From positions 7,398 through 43,459 of the IMG/VR virus record IMGVR_UViG_3300030333_007237: 36,062 nt of DNA. One strand, 5' to 3'. The stretch comes from a virus. Numbering within the stretch: the first letter of the stretch is position 1; each line of letters starts with the position of its first letter. A program made the position numbers and the translations under genes. Below the pieces are notes generated by a model, which had not been told where the DNA came from, did not search any database, and saw only the letters and a list, made by a program, of their open reading frames with translations. This document shows positions 27,702 to 35,787 of this stretch, in pieces.

Positions 27702-28474
27702 TATCCATACGCCTTTACAATTACTTTTCCGTGCGCCCCGCTACCGCCAGCAAATGGGGAAGTGGCCACACAAACACCGGAAGTACAATCAGAGGCGCCT
27801 CCACCCCCACCACCACCGGGCACGGTTCCGGTTCCACCGGCCGGATTCGAAGCGGATGCAACTCCACCTGCACCACCAGAACCACCGTTTGCCCCGGCAC
27901 CACCTGCATTTCCGTTTTGTGCAGAACCACTAGCAGATTGAATACCAGTACCATCCGTACCATCAGTGTTTGTTATGTTTCCATTTGTAGCAGAACCTCC
28001 CGCACTGAAATCTGGAGGACTGTTCAGAATAATTCCTTGACATCTACCACCAATTCCACCACCGGCACTAATGCTACTAAATGTTGTAATTGTTGTTGAA
28101 CTTCTTTTGTGTGTGTCAATTGTAGTTGCACCACCATCAGTTCCTTTGGTATTAAGTCCACCAGATGAAGAACTTCCGGCACCACCCGCACCAACAGTAA
28201 AGTTTAAGGTGTCACTTGGTTGCATATTTGCTAGTTGGTATTTGTGTTTGACATAGGCACCACCCCCACCACCTCCACCACTTTGGTGTTGGGAACCACC
28301 GCCGCCCTTTCCACCACCTGCTGTTTTGTCACCTGCACCACCACCTCCACCACCACCCCACATCTCAACTTCGAGATATACAGTGCCAGCAGGAATGGCA
28401 CCAGTCGATGTAATCGTTCCGGTGTCGAGCAACTGGTATTCTCTAGTACTTGCCGCTCTTGATGCACCAATCAT
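27701..28474 (-). CDS. Glycine-rich putative adhesin (257 aa)
   Basis: The N-terminal 40 residues form a beta-rich cap (STGAIPAGTVYLEVEMW) that leads into long glycine tracts. Runs of seven glycines occur near residues 40-46 and 66-72, and others near 53-60, 185-215 and 220-235. The protein ends with a short strand, GAHGKVIVKAYG. This layout is common to glycine-rich phage tail proteins annotated as adhesins, some of which fold as polyglycine type II helix bundles (known for gp38-type adhesins). Whether this one folds so is inference. The start shares ATGA with the gp5 stop, and its stop shares TAATG with the next gene. Close coupling to gp5 suggests it decorates the spike or a fibre tip. Confidence 0.7.
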   Translation of the reverse strand: MIGASRAASTREYQLLDTGTITSTGAIPAGTVYLEVEMWGGGGGGGAGDKTAGGGKGGGGSQHQSGGGGGGGAYVKHKYQLANMQPSDTLNFTVGAGGAGSSSSGGLNTKGTDGGATTIDTHKRSSTTITTFSSISAGGGIGGRCQGIILNSPPDFSAGGSATNGNITNTDGTDGTGIQSASGSAQNGNAGGAGANGGSGGAGGVASASNPAGGTGTVPGGGGGGGASDCTSGVCVATSPFAGGSGAHGKVIVKAYG

Positions 28475-31400
28475 GAGAAGTTAATTCCACCTACGAATCC
28501 ATAAACTGTTGTACCACCGTCTGTGGTGAGGAATGAAATGATGTCTGTACCAGTTGTTCCCAATGCGGGTTCAACACCACCAGGCCATTTAATTGATGTC
28601 TCCCAGAAATTACTACTTCCGGTCATCAATGCACCACTCTTGATTATGAGTGTCATGGAACCGGCAGTTCCGGCAGCAGGTTCGTTTGCGAAACTAATTG
28701 CACTTGATGCAACCATTCCACTCGATGTTGAACCAGTAACTTCTTGAACATTACCATTTTCCCAGTTAAGACTGATGCTCTTCTTATCTCCGTGGTCGTA
28801 TACGGTTTCGGAATAGTCTTTAAGTTTTGGTCTTTCGAGTTCAATGTCACCCATTGCAACTTTATTTGTTGTTGTAACAATCTGGTCTGCACCACCACAG
28901 TGAATTGTAAACTGGTCTGCATCAAACTTGAGATAAGTATCACCATCTCCGTAGTGACCCAAGAGATTTTCAAACTTGACTTCATTACATCGCATATCAA
29001 GTCTTGAACTTGAAACATCATTGAAGTGAATTGCATTAGCACTTACATTGCCAATCCATCCGTCTTCTGTTATTTCAACATTACCACCAAGAATCAAATT
29101 ACCACCGGTGATGGTGGTATTACCACTTACAAAGAGTGGGTCGTTTCCTGTGCCACCAACGCCAATTTTTGTAATCTCCAAGTCTTTGGTGTCGGTCCAA
29201 TGGCCTCCCTTTGAGAACATACCAGTAATACCAGTATCAAAATGTAAAACAGAACCATGTTCGGGGTAACTTGTAAAGCAGACATCTGCTAAGTGACCCA
29301 ACCAAAGGTGTCGAGGATGGTACTGACTATAGTTGTAGTATATTTCTCCACTAAGACCAGTAACACCTGAGATTCCCGAGATACCAAAAGAACTACCGGT
29401 TATTGGTTCTGTTGGGTCAAATGTCCATATAGTTGCCGGCCAATTACAACCATTTTGTCCTGTACCACCAGTCATTAGTGTGGGTGGACCCGTCATTAAA
29501 CCTCCGGCATTACCTGCTTGTTGATAAGCATATGCTTGACCAAAGAAAGAATTCGGGGTGAAAGTTCCTGCACTCTCAAATGATTCTTTACTGAGATTTG
29601 CTTTACCAGAACCTGGCGTTGGAGCGTTCGGTATCATTGCCTTAACAACAGCAAGTTTTTCACAATCGTCGTCTTCCCAACCATCATCACAATCCTCTGA
29701 ATTACACATGCAACAACCAAGAACTGCTGAACACGGTTGACTGAGAACACAATCAGCATTGCAATCATCATAGTCGGTATTTTCACAATCATTACCATCA
29801 CAACATGCACAACGGGGCGGTGGGTTACCACCACACCAGTTAACATCAGAACAGTCGCCAACACCTGGACCATTATTACAAAGACCACCCAGTGTTTGAC
29901 ACAAAGCACAACTTATGTACCCAAGACACATTGTACCAAGACAACATACGCCTTGAAGGCCAGCATCTCCACATGGATTCACCGGTGAGCATGGTCCGTT
30001 ACCTTGGTAAGAACCATTGATTTGGTCACATTGACATTCCGACATGAAGTAACCGAAACCATTCTTACAGCAACACCCTAATGTACCAACCGAACAAGTA
30101 GTACCCGTACAGTGCGACCCAGAATTAAATGTTCCGTTAATATTAGAACATCCATCTTGTGTGGTGTCGAAGCATTCTCCACATCCATAACAACATGAAC
30201 CAGTAACAGCACCAGAACATGTTCTACCGGAACAAGCGGTTGCAGACCAATCACCACCGATATCAACACAATTTTGTTGAACAATGCTGTCGGTGCAATT
30301 TCCATCATAGCAACACGAACCAACGGAACCAGTAACAAGACCGGCAGCAAATGTAAAGGTTACATTAACTGCATCACCATCACTGAATGTGTGAGTTGTT
30401 GCCTTTTCTTCTGCACTAAATTTATGAAGATTGCCACTATCTTGTGTTTCATCATTTAATTGATAAATTCTAAACTTTTCTGGTTCTTCGGGAATATAAA
30501 CTTTGCAATATCCAAATGGTGAGAACCCACCAAAAACATCATCAAAGATGTCAAGGAAATTGTTGATGTCGGGGTTGCTAGTTTCCGCAGTTTCATTGTG
30601 TAATGTTAATACATCACTACCAAAACCAATTTGACCTGCACTAGAAACAGTACCAGTTTCCCAGTTGTATCGGAATGTCATTCCACCATAGTCACCGGTC
30701 GCACCATCTGCACCGGCCGCACCATCGGAACCCGCCGCACCATCTGCACCGTTCGCACCTGCCGGTCCGGTAGGTCCGGTATCTCCTTGTGGTCCTTGTG
30801 GTCCGGTTGGTCCAGTAGGTCCAGTGGCGCCGTCTGAACCAGAACCACTACCACCAGTTGCGAAGAAACCACTAATTGCTTTTGTCAAGTCAAGAGCGGT
30901 TAGACCACTTCCGTTTGCAATTGTCTGAACAGTGGCATCACCATTCGATGCTACTGCTTCAATGGCATGTTTAACTCTAATTTTTGTTCCGGGCGTAGTA
31001 ACATCAAGAACAACATGAACGGTAGTTGTTCCCTCTGCGTTCGTAGTGGTAGCACAAGTGTGGTATCCTTCTGTGCCTGGAATGTCTGCCCAACTGACAA
31101 GTTTCTTTTGCAACCAACTCTTGACGGTTGTTGCTCGAACACCTGCTGTTAGTTGACTACCAACACGATACATGACGAGATATTTACCTGCATAATTAAA
31201 TGTCAAACAATCATCTGTTGCATCCCATGTGAACGAAACTGAATCGGTGTTTAGTGCTTCGGCATAGTTGACTACAACTCCGGGCCCTGCAACACCACCT
31301 GTTGCATACACCGATTGTCCACCGGCATTATCATAACCATCCCAAATACCAGAACCTGTTACTCCTGCTCCACCGCTACCGGTTGTTCCATTGATGCCTG

Positions 31401-32613
31401 GGATACCCTGCGGTCCTTGAGGACCGGCAGGACCTTGAATTGTTTGAATTGGACTACCTGCCGCAATTCCACCTGCGACTGTTCCGGCCGCCGCACCTGC
31501 TCCTGCTCCTGCTAATGCATCGCCCAAGGCGTTTGTTGCTAGGTCACTATTAATAAATTGTTGTACTGCTGGTAACAGATAATCAGGAATAGCGTTTGCG
31601 GCATCGTTCGAATCAAATTCATCTGACCTTCTCGCCTTTGTTCCTTTTCCTGTATCCGAAGCACACGCCCCGTTCATATCAGAAACACCACCTTCGGGGT
31701 TCATGTCGATACGGGGCGCACTAAGTGTCATTCCTGCACCTGCACTTAGAATGTAAGTGCCTGCCACAGATACACGCATACTACCATCTACTTGTTGCCT
31801 ACAGTCACCACCAATATTGGCAAACATGTCACCATCACATGTGAGGTCAACATTTGATTTCACATAAATCTTGGCATCACCATCAACAGTAATGTTGGCG
31901 TTTCCTTCAACATGCTTGAAGTCATTACCCTTGGTGATTTCATAATTGTCTTTGACATTCTTTGTTACCTTTGTACCATCAGGATGAATCTCTTCTGAAG
32001 TTCCTGCTTTATGATACCGGTGCAATCTTTCTGCACCAGGCGTATCGTCCCACTCTTCAATGTGGCCCGATTCACTTTGTCTTACATGATTATATGGATA
32101 CTCCGCCGCATATGGTGTTTCTGGTTCACTCCATTCACCACATTGTGCAGTTTGTACATCTTTATCAATACCATCCTTTTTGAGTTGGATGATTGTTTCT
32201 TCGATTTTCTCGTTTCGCCCCAGTCGGTTCGTATCTACTTCACCAGTTACGGTTGGATACTTACCGGTAGGGTCATTGAATCCTTTTCCAGGATCCGCTT
32301 CAACTTCTGGTTTACCTGCAAGAGTACCAAGCATAACTGGTTCTTGTGCAGATATACCATCACGGAAAAACCCAAGAACCCATGTTCCCTCAACAGGACC
32401 CAGTGGTGTTGTACCAACACCGCTCATTGCCGCAGATGTTAATGGTTGTAGTGGGTATGCCCACGGTAACATTTCCGTTGGGATTTCAGATTTCTTATCA
32501 CTATGGAAACCCAGACAACGAACTCTACAACGGCCTAGTTTCAGAGGGTCGTTTCTATCTTCAACCACCCCCTGAAACCAAACATAATTATCTAGGCCCA
32601 TAACTTTTGACAT
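28471..32613 (-). CDS. gp5: Central spike gp5-like protein, no lysozyme, with collagen-like and cysteine-repeat extensions (1380 aa)
   Basis: Residues 1-105 are the gp5 OB-fold (VWFQGVVEDRNDPLKLGRCR, LPWAYPLQPLTSAAMSGVG, GPVEGTWVLGFF). T4 gp5 then has a lysozyme. Here only a linker of about 60 residues follows and no Glu-Asp-Thr lysozyme site is seen. Residues about 167-300 match the T4 spike beta-helix (SGHIEEWDDTPGAERLHRYH, VEGNANITVDGDAKIYV). T4 gp5 stops near there (575 residues). This protein continues with a collagen-like stretch (391-411), a beta domain resembling C1q/BclA (about 425-580), a longer collagen-like stretch (592-641), six cysteine repeats (765-985), and a C-terminal domain ending in IKWPGGVEPALGTTGTDIIS and YGFVGGINF. 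How the extensions coexist with a PAAR-capped tip is unclear. The stop overlaps the next ATG. Confidence 0.9.
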   Translation of the reverse strand: MSKVMGLDNYVWFQGVVEDRNDPLKLGRCRVRCLGFHSDKKSEIPTEMLPWAYPLQPLTSAAMSGVGTTPLGPVEGTWVLGFFRDGISAQEPVMLGTLAGKPEVEADPGKGFNDPTGKYPTVTGEVDTNRLGRNEKIEETIIQLKKDGIDKDVQTAQCGEWSEPETPYAAEYPYNHVRQSESGHIEEWDDTPGAERLHRYHKAGTSEEIHPDGTKVTKNVKDNYEITKGNDFKHVEGNANITVDGDAKIYVKSNVDLTCDGDMFANIGGDCRQQVDGSMRVSVAGTYILSAGAGMTLSAPRIDMNPEGGVSDMNGACASDTGKGTKARRSDEFDSNDAANAIPDYLLPAVQQFINSDLATNALGDALAGAGAGAAAGTVAGGIAAGSPIQTIQGPAGPQGPQGIPGINGTTGSGGAGVTGSGIWDGYDNAGGQSVYATGGVAGPGVVVNYAEALNTDSVSFTWDATDDCLTFNYAGKYLVMYRVGSQLTAGVRATTVKSWLQKKLVSWADIPGTEGYHTCATTTNAEGTTTVHVVLDVTTPGTKIRVKHAIEAVASNGDATVQTIANGSGLTALDLTKAISGFFATGGSGSGSDGATGPTGPTGPQGPQGDTGPTGPAGANGADGAAGSDGAAGADGATGDYGGMTFRYNWETGTVSSAGQIGFGSDVLTLHNETAETSNPDINNFLDIFDDVFGGFSPFGYCKVYIPEEPEKFRIYQLNDETQDSGNLHKFSAEEKATTHTFSDGDAVNVTFTFAAGLVTGSVGSCCYDGNCTDSIVQQNCVDIGGDWSATACSGRTCSGAVTGSCCYGCGECFDTTQDGCSNINGTFNSGSHCTGTTCSVGTLGCCCKNGFGYFMSECQCDQINGSYQGNGPCSPVNPCGDAGLQGVCCLGTMCLGYISCALCQTLGGLCNNGPGVGDCSDVNWCGGNPPPRCACCDGNDCENTDYDDCNADCVLSQPCSAVLGCCMCNSEDCDDGWEDDDCEKLAVVKAMIPNAPTPGSGKANLSKESFESAGTFTPNSFFGQAYAYQQAGNAGGLMTGPPTLMTGGTGQNGCNWPATIWTFDPTEPITGSSFGISGISGVTGLSGEIYYNYSQYHPRHLWLGHLADVCFTSYPEHGSVLHFDTGITGMFSKGGHWTDTKDLEITKIGVGGTGNDPLFVSGNTTITGGNLILGGNVEITEDGWIGNVSANAIHFNDVSSSRLDMRCNEVKFENLLGHYGDGDTYLKFDADQFTIHCGGADQIVTTTNKVAMGDIELERPKLKDYSETVYDHGDKKSISLNWENGNVQEVTGSTSSGMVASSAISFANEPAAGTAGSMTLIIKSGALMTGSSNFWETSIKWPGGVEPALGTTGTDIISFLTTDGGTTVYGFVGGINFS
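29659..30321 (-). repeat. GxCC cysteine-repeat array in gp5
   Basis: Residues about 765-985 hold six degenerate repeats starting at GSCCYDGNC (765), GSCCYGCGEC (805), GCCCKNGFG (846), GVCCLGTMC (888), CACCDGNDC (935) and GCCMCNSEDC (966). The first four are about 36-42 residues long and the last two are shortened. Typical copies continue with CxxxGGxW-like turns (NCVDIGGDWS) and end in a CxxxxC pair. The same repeat is in the 1625-residue fibre. About 45 cysteines in this segment imply disulfides or metal binding. Confidence 0.8.
30691..30840 (-). repeat. Collagen-like Gly-X-Y segment of gp5 (second)
   Basis: Residues about 592-641 read as uninterrupted Gly-X-Y triplets (GATGPTGPTGPQGPQGDTGP, then PAGANGADGAAGSDGAAGAD). 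This can form a trimeric collagen helix, which suits the trimeric gp5 spike. It connects the C1q-like-looking domain to the cysteine-repeat half. Confidence 0.85.
31381..31443 (-). repeat. Collagen-like Gly-X-Y segment of gp5 (first)
   Basis: Residues about 391-411 form a short Gly-X-Y run (TIQGPAGPQGPQGIPGINGT). It follows an Ala/Gly-rich linker after the spike beta-helix and precedes a beta domain with C1q/BclA-like features (FNYAGKYLVMYRVGSQL near 472-488). Confidence 0.8.
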
Positions 32614-32616
32614 AAC

Positions 32617-32769
32617 TTAGTTCTCTTTCTTTTTCTCAACCCACTCTTCTGCCCACTTCTTCCAATCCTCTAAATCTTCTTCTGTATATTTATTTGGTTT
32701 TTCAACAGACTTTTTAGGAAGAGACTTCTTTGCATTTTCTAATTCTTCGAACTCATCATAGTTTAACAT
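32617..32769 (-). CDS. Small charged protein (50 aa)
   Basis: A complete 50-codon frame fills most of the 169-base space between the hub gene and gp5. It starts at ATG 32769 with AGGGAG 7 bases upstream (32777-32782), directly after the hub stop. It ends in TAA at 32617, 3 bases before the gp5 start. The protein begins MLNYDEFEELENAKKSLPKK and ends EDWKKWAEEWVEKKKEN. It is rich in Glu and Lys, with four aromatic residues in an amphipathic-looking C-terminal helix. The good ribosome site and exact fit between neighbours support expression. I do not recognise the family. Possible roles, on position only, are a hub-spike assembly factor or regulator. Confidence 0.75.
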   Translation of the reverse strand: MLNYDEFEELENAKKSLPKKSVEKPNKYTEEDLEDWKKWAEEWVEKKKEN

Positions 32770-32776
32770 GAGTAAA

Positions 32777-32782
32777 CTCCCT
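32777..32782 (-). promoter_or_regulatory. Ribosome binding site of the 50-aa gene
   Basis: AGGGAG on the minus strand lies 7 bases before ATG 32769, immediately after the hub stop codon. It is the main support that the 50-codon frame is translated. Confidence 0.65.
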
Positions 32783-34075
32783 TTAGATGTTCATTGTCTT
32801 TGTATCTGGATACGGTGTTTCGACCGATTCCCTACGAAGTTCTAAAAATAATTTGTAATCTTTATTTGTGATGGCATGTCTAATTTGTGTAATCATATAT
32901 TTACCACTTACTGAAGCATCATACCACTGCTTCATTGTTCCAACGGGTTCTGTTGATGGTAATCTAACATCTACGATATCACCAACTCTTCTCCTTGAGT
33001 CGCCCGGCACGATGAGGTCGAGTCCTTGACCAAATAGCAATTGTGTCATCAAAGAATTTCTTTCCAAAACGAAATCCTCTGTTTTCTCATTATCACGAAT
33101 GTCATCATATTTATATGTGTGCTTTGGTTGCACCCTCAGAAACGAACTGTCGGAACTATTAACTGCACCCATTGCGGTCGAAATGGGTTTGTGTTTTTCG
33201 ATGGAGGGTGTTTCTTCAAAATGTTCATTGTAGTTGAATTTCTTTTCGGTTACAGTCTTACCGATTAAATCATGCGTTAGAATTCGACCAGAGAACATAC
33301 CTCTTTTCATTTGCTCTGCTCTTTCAGATGATGGTTTAATTGTATACGCTTCAATGTTTTTCAACTCACGCAAAATATCCCTTGCACCACTTTCCTGAAC
33401 TACCGTGCCCGCAGGGTCGAATCTATATTCCTGTTGCGTGTCATTTTCCATTAGTTTCGATAGAGAAACAAAATAATTGGCATCAATGGTTTCAAAGAAT
33501 CTATAATTGCTAACTTTTGTATTCTTTTCGGAAATTGCTCTTTTGGATAACCAATTGATAGCAGAGAAAGGTTTCCAATTTGGAATCACAAACTTGTGGG
33601 TGTCTAATGTTTTCTCGGTTACAATAACCTTGTCTTCTGAAACATACTCTTTGAATATTCTTTCAACTATTTCACTAACCTTACCTTCATATGCCTTTGA
33701 CACTCTCTTTTGAATATCATAGAAATGAGATTTACTGACAAGTTCAATTGTGTATCTTTGCATCTTTTGTGACTTGTCTGATATTCTAGTAGAAATTCCA
33801 TCAACCATAAGAGACAGTTTGCATTTTGGAAAACCTGGCGTGAAGAAAGTTATATCAACAGTTTCTTGTCCCATTAGAGGCATGTGTTGTGCCAAGTTAA
33901 TACCTTCAACCAAAGAAATCCTTGCGGTCAAGAAATTCTCAAAAAGGTTTTCGAAAATATCAATAGTGTCGAAGTGGTTTGTTAAATCGAGAGAAGCACC
34001 ATTTGGTGAACTCAATCGACATTCTTCGATGAGATATTCATTTGCTTTGAATAGTTCATTCTTTCTATCCAACAT
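32783..34075 (-). CDS. Baseplate hub protein, gp27-type (430 aa)
   Basis: The 430-residue protein lies between gp53 and gp5, and its size is close to T4 gp27 (391 residues), the trimeric ring that carries gp5 and extends the tail tube. The N-terminal region (LDLTNHFDTIDIFENLFENF, ARISLVEGINLAQHMPLMGQ) and a middle part (WKPFSAINWLSKRAISEKNT) look like hub proteins of contractile phages (T4 gp27 / Mu gp44 / P2 gpD group). The C-terminal part has a beta-barrel-like segment (GQGLDLIVPGDSRRRVGDIV, then YMITQIRHAITNKDYKLFLE), usual in this fold. I use ATG 34075, 2 bases after the gp53 stop. An alternative TTG at 34081 would overlap that stop but has a poorer ribosome site. Similarity to T4 gp27 itself is not obvious by eye. 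Confidence 0.75.
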   Translation of the reverse strand: MLDRKNELFKANEYLIEECRLSSPNGASLDLTNHFDTIDIFENLFENFLTARISLVEGINLAQHMPLMGQETVDITFFTPGFPKCKLSLMVDGISTRISDKSQKMQRYTIELVSKSHFYDIQKRVSKAYEGKVSEIVERIFKEYVSEDKVIVTEKTLDTHKFVIPNWKPFSAINWLSKRAISEKNTKVSNYRFFETIDANYFVSLSKLMENDTQQEYRFDPAGTVVQESGARDILRELKNIEAYTIKPSSERAEQMKRGMFSGRILTHDLIGKTVTEKKFNYNEHFEETPSIEKHKPISTAMGAVNSSDSSFLRVQPKHTYKYDDIRDNEKTEDFVLERNSLMTQLLFGQGLDLIVPGDSRRRVGDIVDVRLPSTEPVGTMKQWYDASVSGKYMITQIRHAITNKDYKLFLELRRESVETPYPDTKTMNI

Positions 34076-34077
34076 AA

Positions 34078-35787
34078 TCAATTATCCAGTAGTTGTTCAA
34101 TTTCTTTTACGGCGATATCCAAATACTCTGGTCGTAGAAGTCTGATTGGCCGCTTCTTTTCGTTTTCATCCAATTCATACTCTTCCATAGAGACTGCGTT
34201 GATGGTAGCACCATCAATCAATTGGTTGTCTTGGGTGTATTTGTACAATAAAGTTTCTTGCCAATCAAGTGGCACTGGGTTGATAACAGTACCAGAATAG
34301 ATTGTTCCGTTTTCGTCAGCAAAAGGATTCAAGGTGTTACCATTGGCATCTTCAAAGTGATGTAAAGATTTTTCCGGTAGCAATACAATCTTAAGAATAG
34401 GAATTGGTTGATTCAAATCGATAATTGAATCTGGTACTGTTCCACCATCAAATAAACTTCTTTGATATTGTTGACGACCATAGGACATGTCAGTGATAAC
34501 TTCTTGGAATCCTGAGCGTTTTCTATACGCACTGGTCAATGAATTTACAAACATTGACTTATCAATTCCAAACCATCTGTATTCTTTCGCCTCTAGTGAT
34601 GGTTTTTCGAAATTGAAATGACTTGTACTTTTTTCCGAATCGCAACAGGCAAGTAGTTTAATAGAAGGATTGATTTTTCCAAGAAACTGAGAAAAGAAAG
34701 ATTCTGCACCTGTTCCTGGACTACTTCCCTTCCATTCGTTCGTGAAAATCATTTCACCCCGATGTTGTTTCGTCAATGTATTTGTGCTTCCAACACAAGA
34801 ACACCTACCACCACTGACTTGGGCAATAATTTCAAAGTACATGGTATTGGTGCCATCTTCATTTTCAGTTTCAGAAAAATTCTGAACATCAATTTTTTCA
34901 GTTGGAGCGCCTTTATTACCTGCGAAGCATATTGATTGTTCTGTGGCATTAATTGAATATTTGCAAGAAGATGTTTTGTTGTTTTTTGGTTGTGTGGTGA
35001 CTGTAACTCGAAGTTTAAAGTGTCTTTGACAATAACCACAAATTCCATCTACAGTTTTGGAACAATCACCACCATCTGGTTCGAGACTTAATGTTCCTGT
35101 TCCCTGTGCATTGGGAACTCCTGCCGATATATCTTGTTTCGTCAAGGGGGAAAGATACAATGGATTGTTTTTGCTCTTATCATCATTATATTGAACAATA
35201 CCATCTAATTGTTGCTGACCTTGAGATGTTCGGTATTCATACACTGGGTCTTCGTCTTCGCCATAATTCTGCACTGACCCATAGACACTGATACCATCAC
35301 CAACTTGATAATCTACATCACCATCAAGAATTATTTTGTGGAGTGATTTGTCTGTTCCCAAACATTCCTTTGTGTCTATTAGTCTCCAATAATTTGGTTC
35401 ACCTTCCTCACCGGTGACATATCGATTGATACCAACAAGGTCACCAGTCTTTACTTTGAAGTCCGAACTATTCAAGAAGCACACCGTTCCTTTGTACTTT
35501 CTTTCAAATAGGTCTGACATTTCTTGACTGCTCATCACCCATTCGTGAATAGGATTAATTTTCTCATTGAACAATAAAACAACCCAATGGAAATTTGGGT
35601 CACCATAAATTTTGTCTGCAATGATTTCTGGTCGGTCGGTGTCTTTGGTATTGTATTCAATAAAATAATCGCCTTCGTCTTTTAAGCGTTTTCTGAAAGC
35701 GACCCGTTGGAGGATATTCGTAGCAAGAGTATACTTTTGCTTATCTTCTAGGTCATACCAAACTGAGGAGAAATTTCCAAAATACAT
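34078..35787 (-). CDS. gp53: Baseplate wedge protein gp53, enlarged (569 aa)
   Basis: Residues 1-100 are clear gp53: a Tyr-Phe-Ile-Glu-Tyr strand, then DRPEIIADKIYGDPNFHWVV and NPIHEWVMSSQEMSDLFERK. The C-terminal 60 residues (MEEYELDENEKKRPIRLLRP, EYLDIAVKEIEQLL) match the usual gp53 end. T4 gp53 is 196 residues, while this protein is 569. The extra material lies at about 100-510 and includes a cysteine-containing stretch at 236-392 (CSKTVDGICGYCQ, SGGRCSCVGS, LACCDSEKS). gp53 completes the wedge and contacts the central tube region. The start forms TAATG with the preceding gp48 stop. The insertion presumably projects from the wedge, and its fold and role are unknown. Confidence 0.9.
   Translation of the reverse strand: MYFGNFSSVWYDLEDKQKYTLATNILQRVAFRKRLKDEGDYFIEYNTKDTDRPEIIADKIYGDPNFHWVVLLFNEKINPIHEWVMSSQEMSDLFERKYKGTVCFLNSSDFKVKTGDLVGINRYVTGEEGEPNYWRLIDTKECLGTDKSLHKIILDGDVDYQVGDGISVYGSVQNYGEDEDPVYEYRTSQGQQQLDGIVQYNDDKSKNNPLYLSPLTKQDISAGVPNAQGTGTLSLEPDGGDCSKTVDGICGYCQRHFKLRVTVTTQPKNNKTSSCKYSINATEQSICFAGNKGAPTEKIDVQNFSETENEDGTNTMYFEIIAQVSGGRCSCVGSTNTLTKQHRGEMIFTNEWKGSSPGTGAESFFSQFLGKINPSIKLLACCDSEKSTSHFNFEKPSLEAKEYRWFGIDKSMFVNSLTSAYRKRSGFQEVITDMSYGRQQYQRSLFDGGTVPDSIIDLNQPIPILKIVLLPEKSLHHFEDANGNTLNPFADENGTIYSGTVINPVPLDWQETLLYKYTQDNQLIDGATINAVSMEEYELDENEKKRPIRLLRPEYLDIAVKEIEQLLDN

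Noticed and set aside
30691-30840. Short-period repeats in the DNA of gp5 considered as a possible CRISPR or tandem-repeat array.
   Set aside because: The 9-base periodicity is the in-frame Gly-X-Y codon pattern of a collagen-like protein segment. There are no conserved direct repeats with unique spacers.
32120-32320. Search for a lysozyme domain in gp5 between OB-fold and spike.
   Set aside because: Only about 60 residues separate the two domains, too short for a T4-lysozyme fold, and no catalytic motif was seen.
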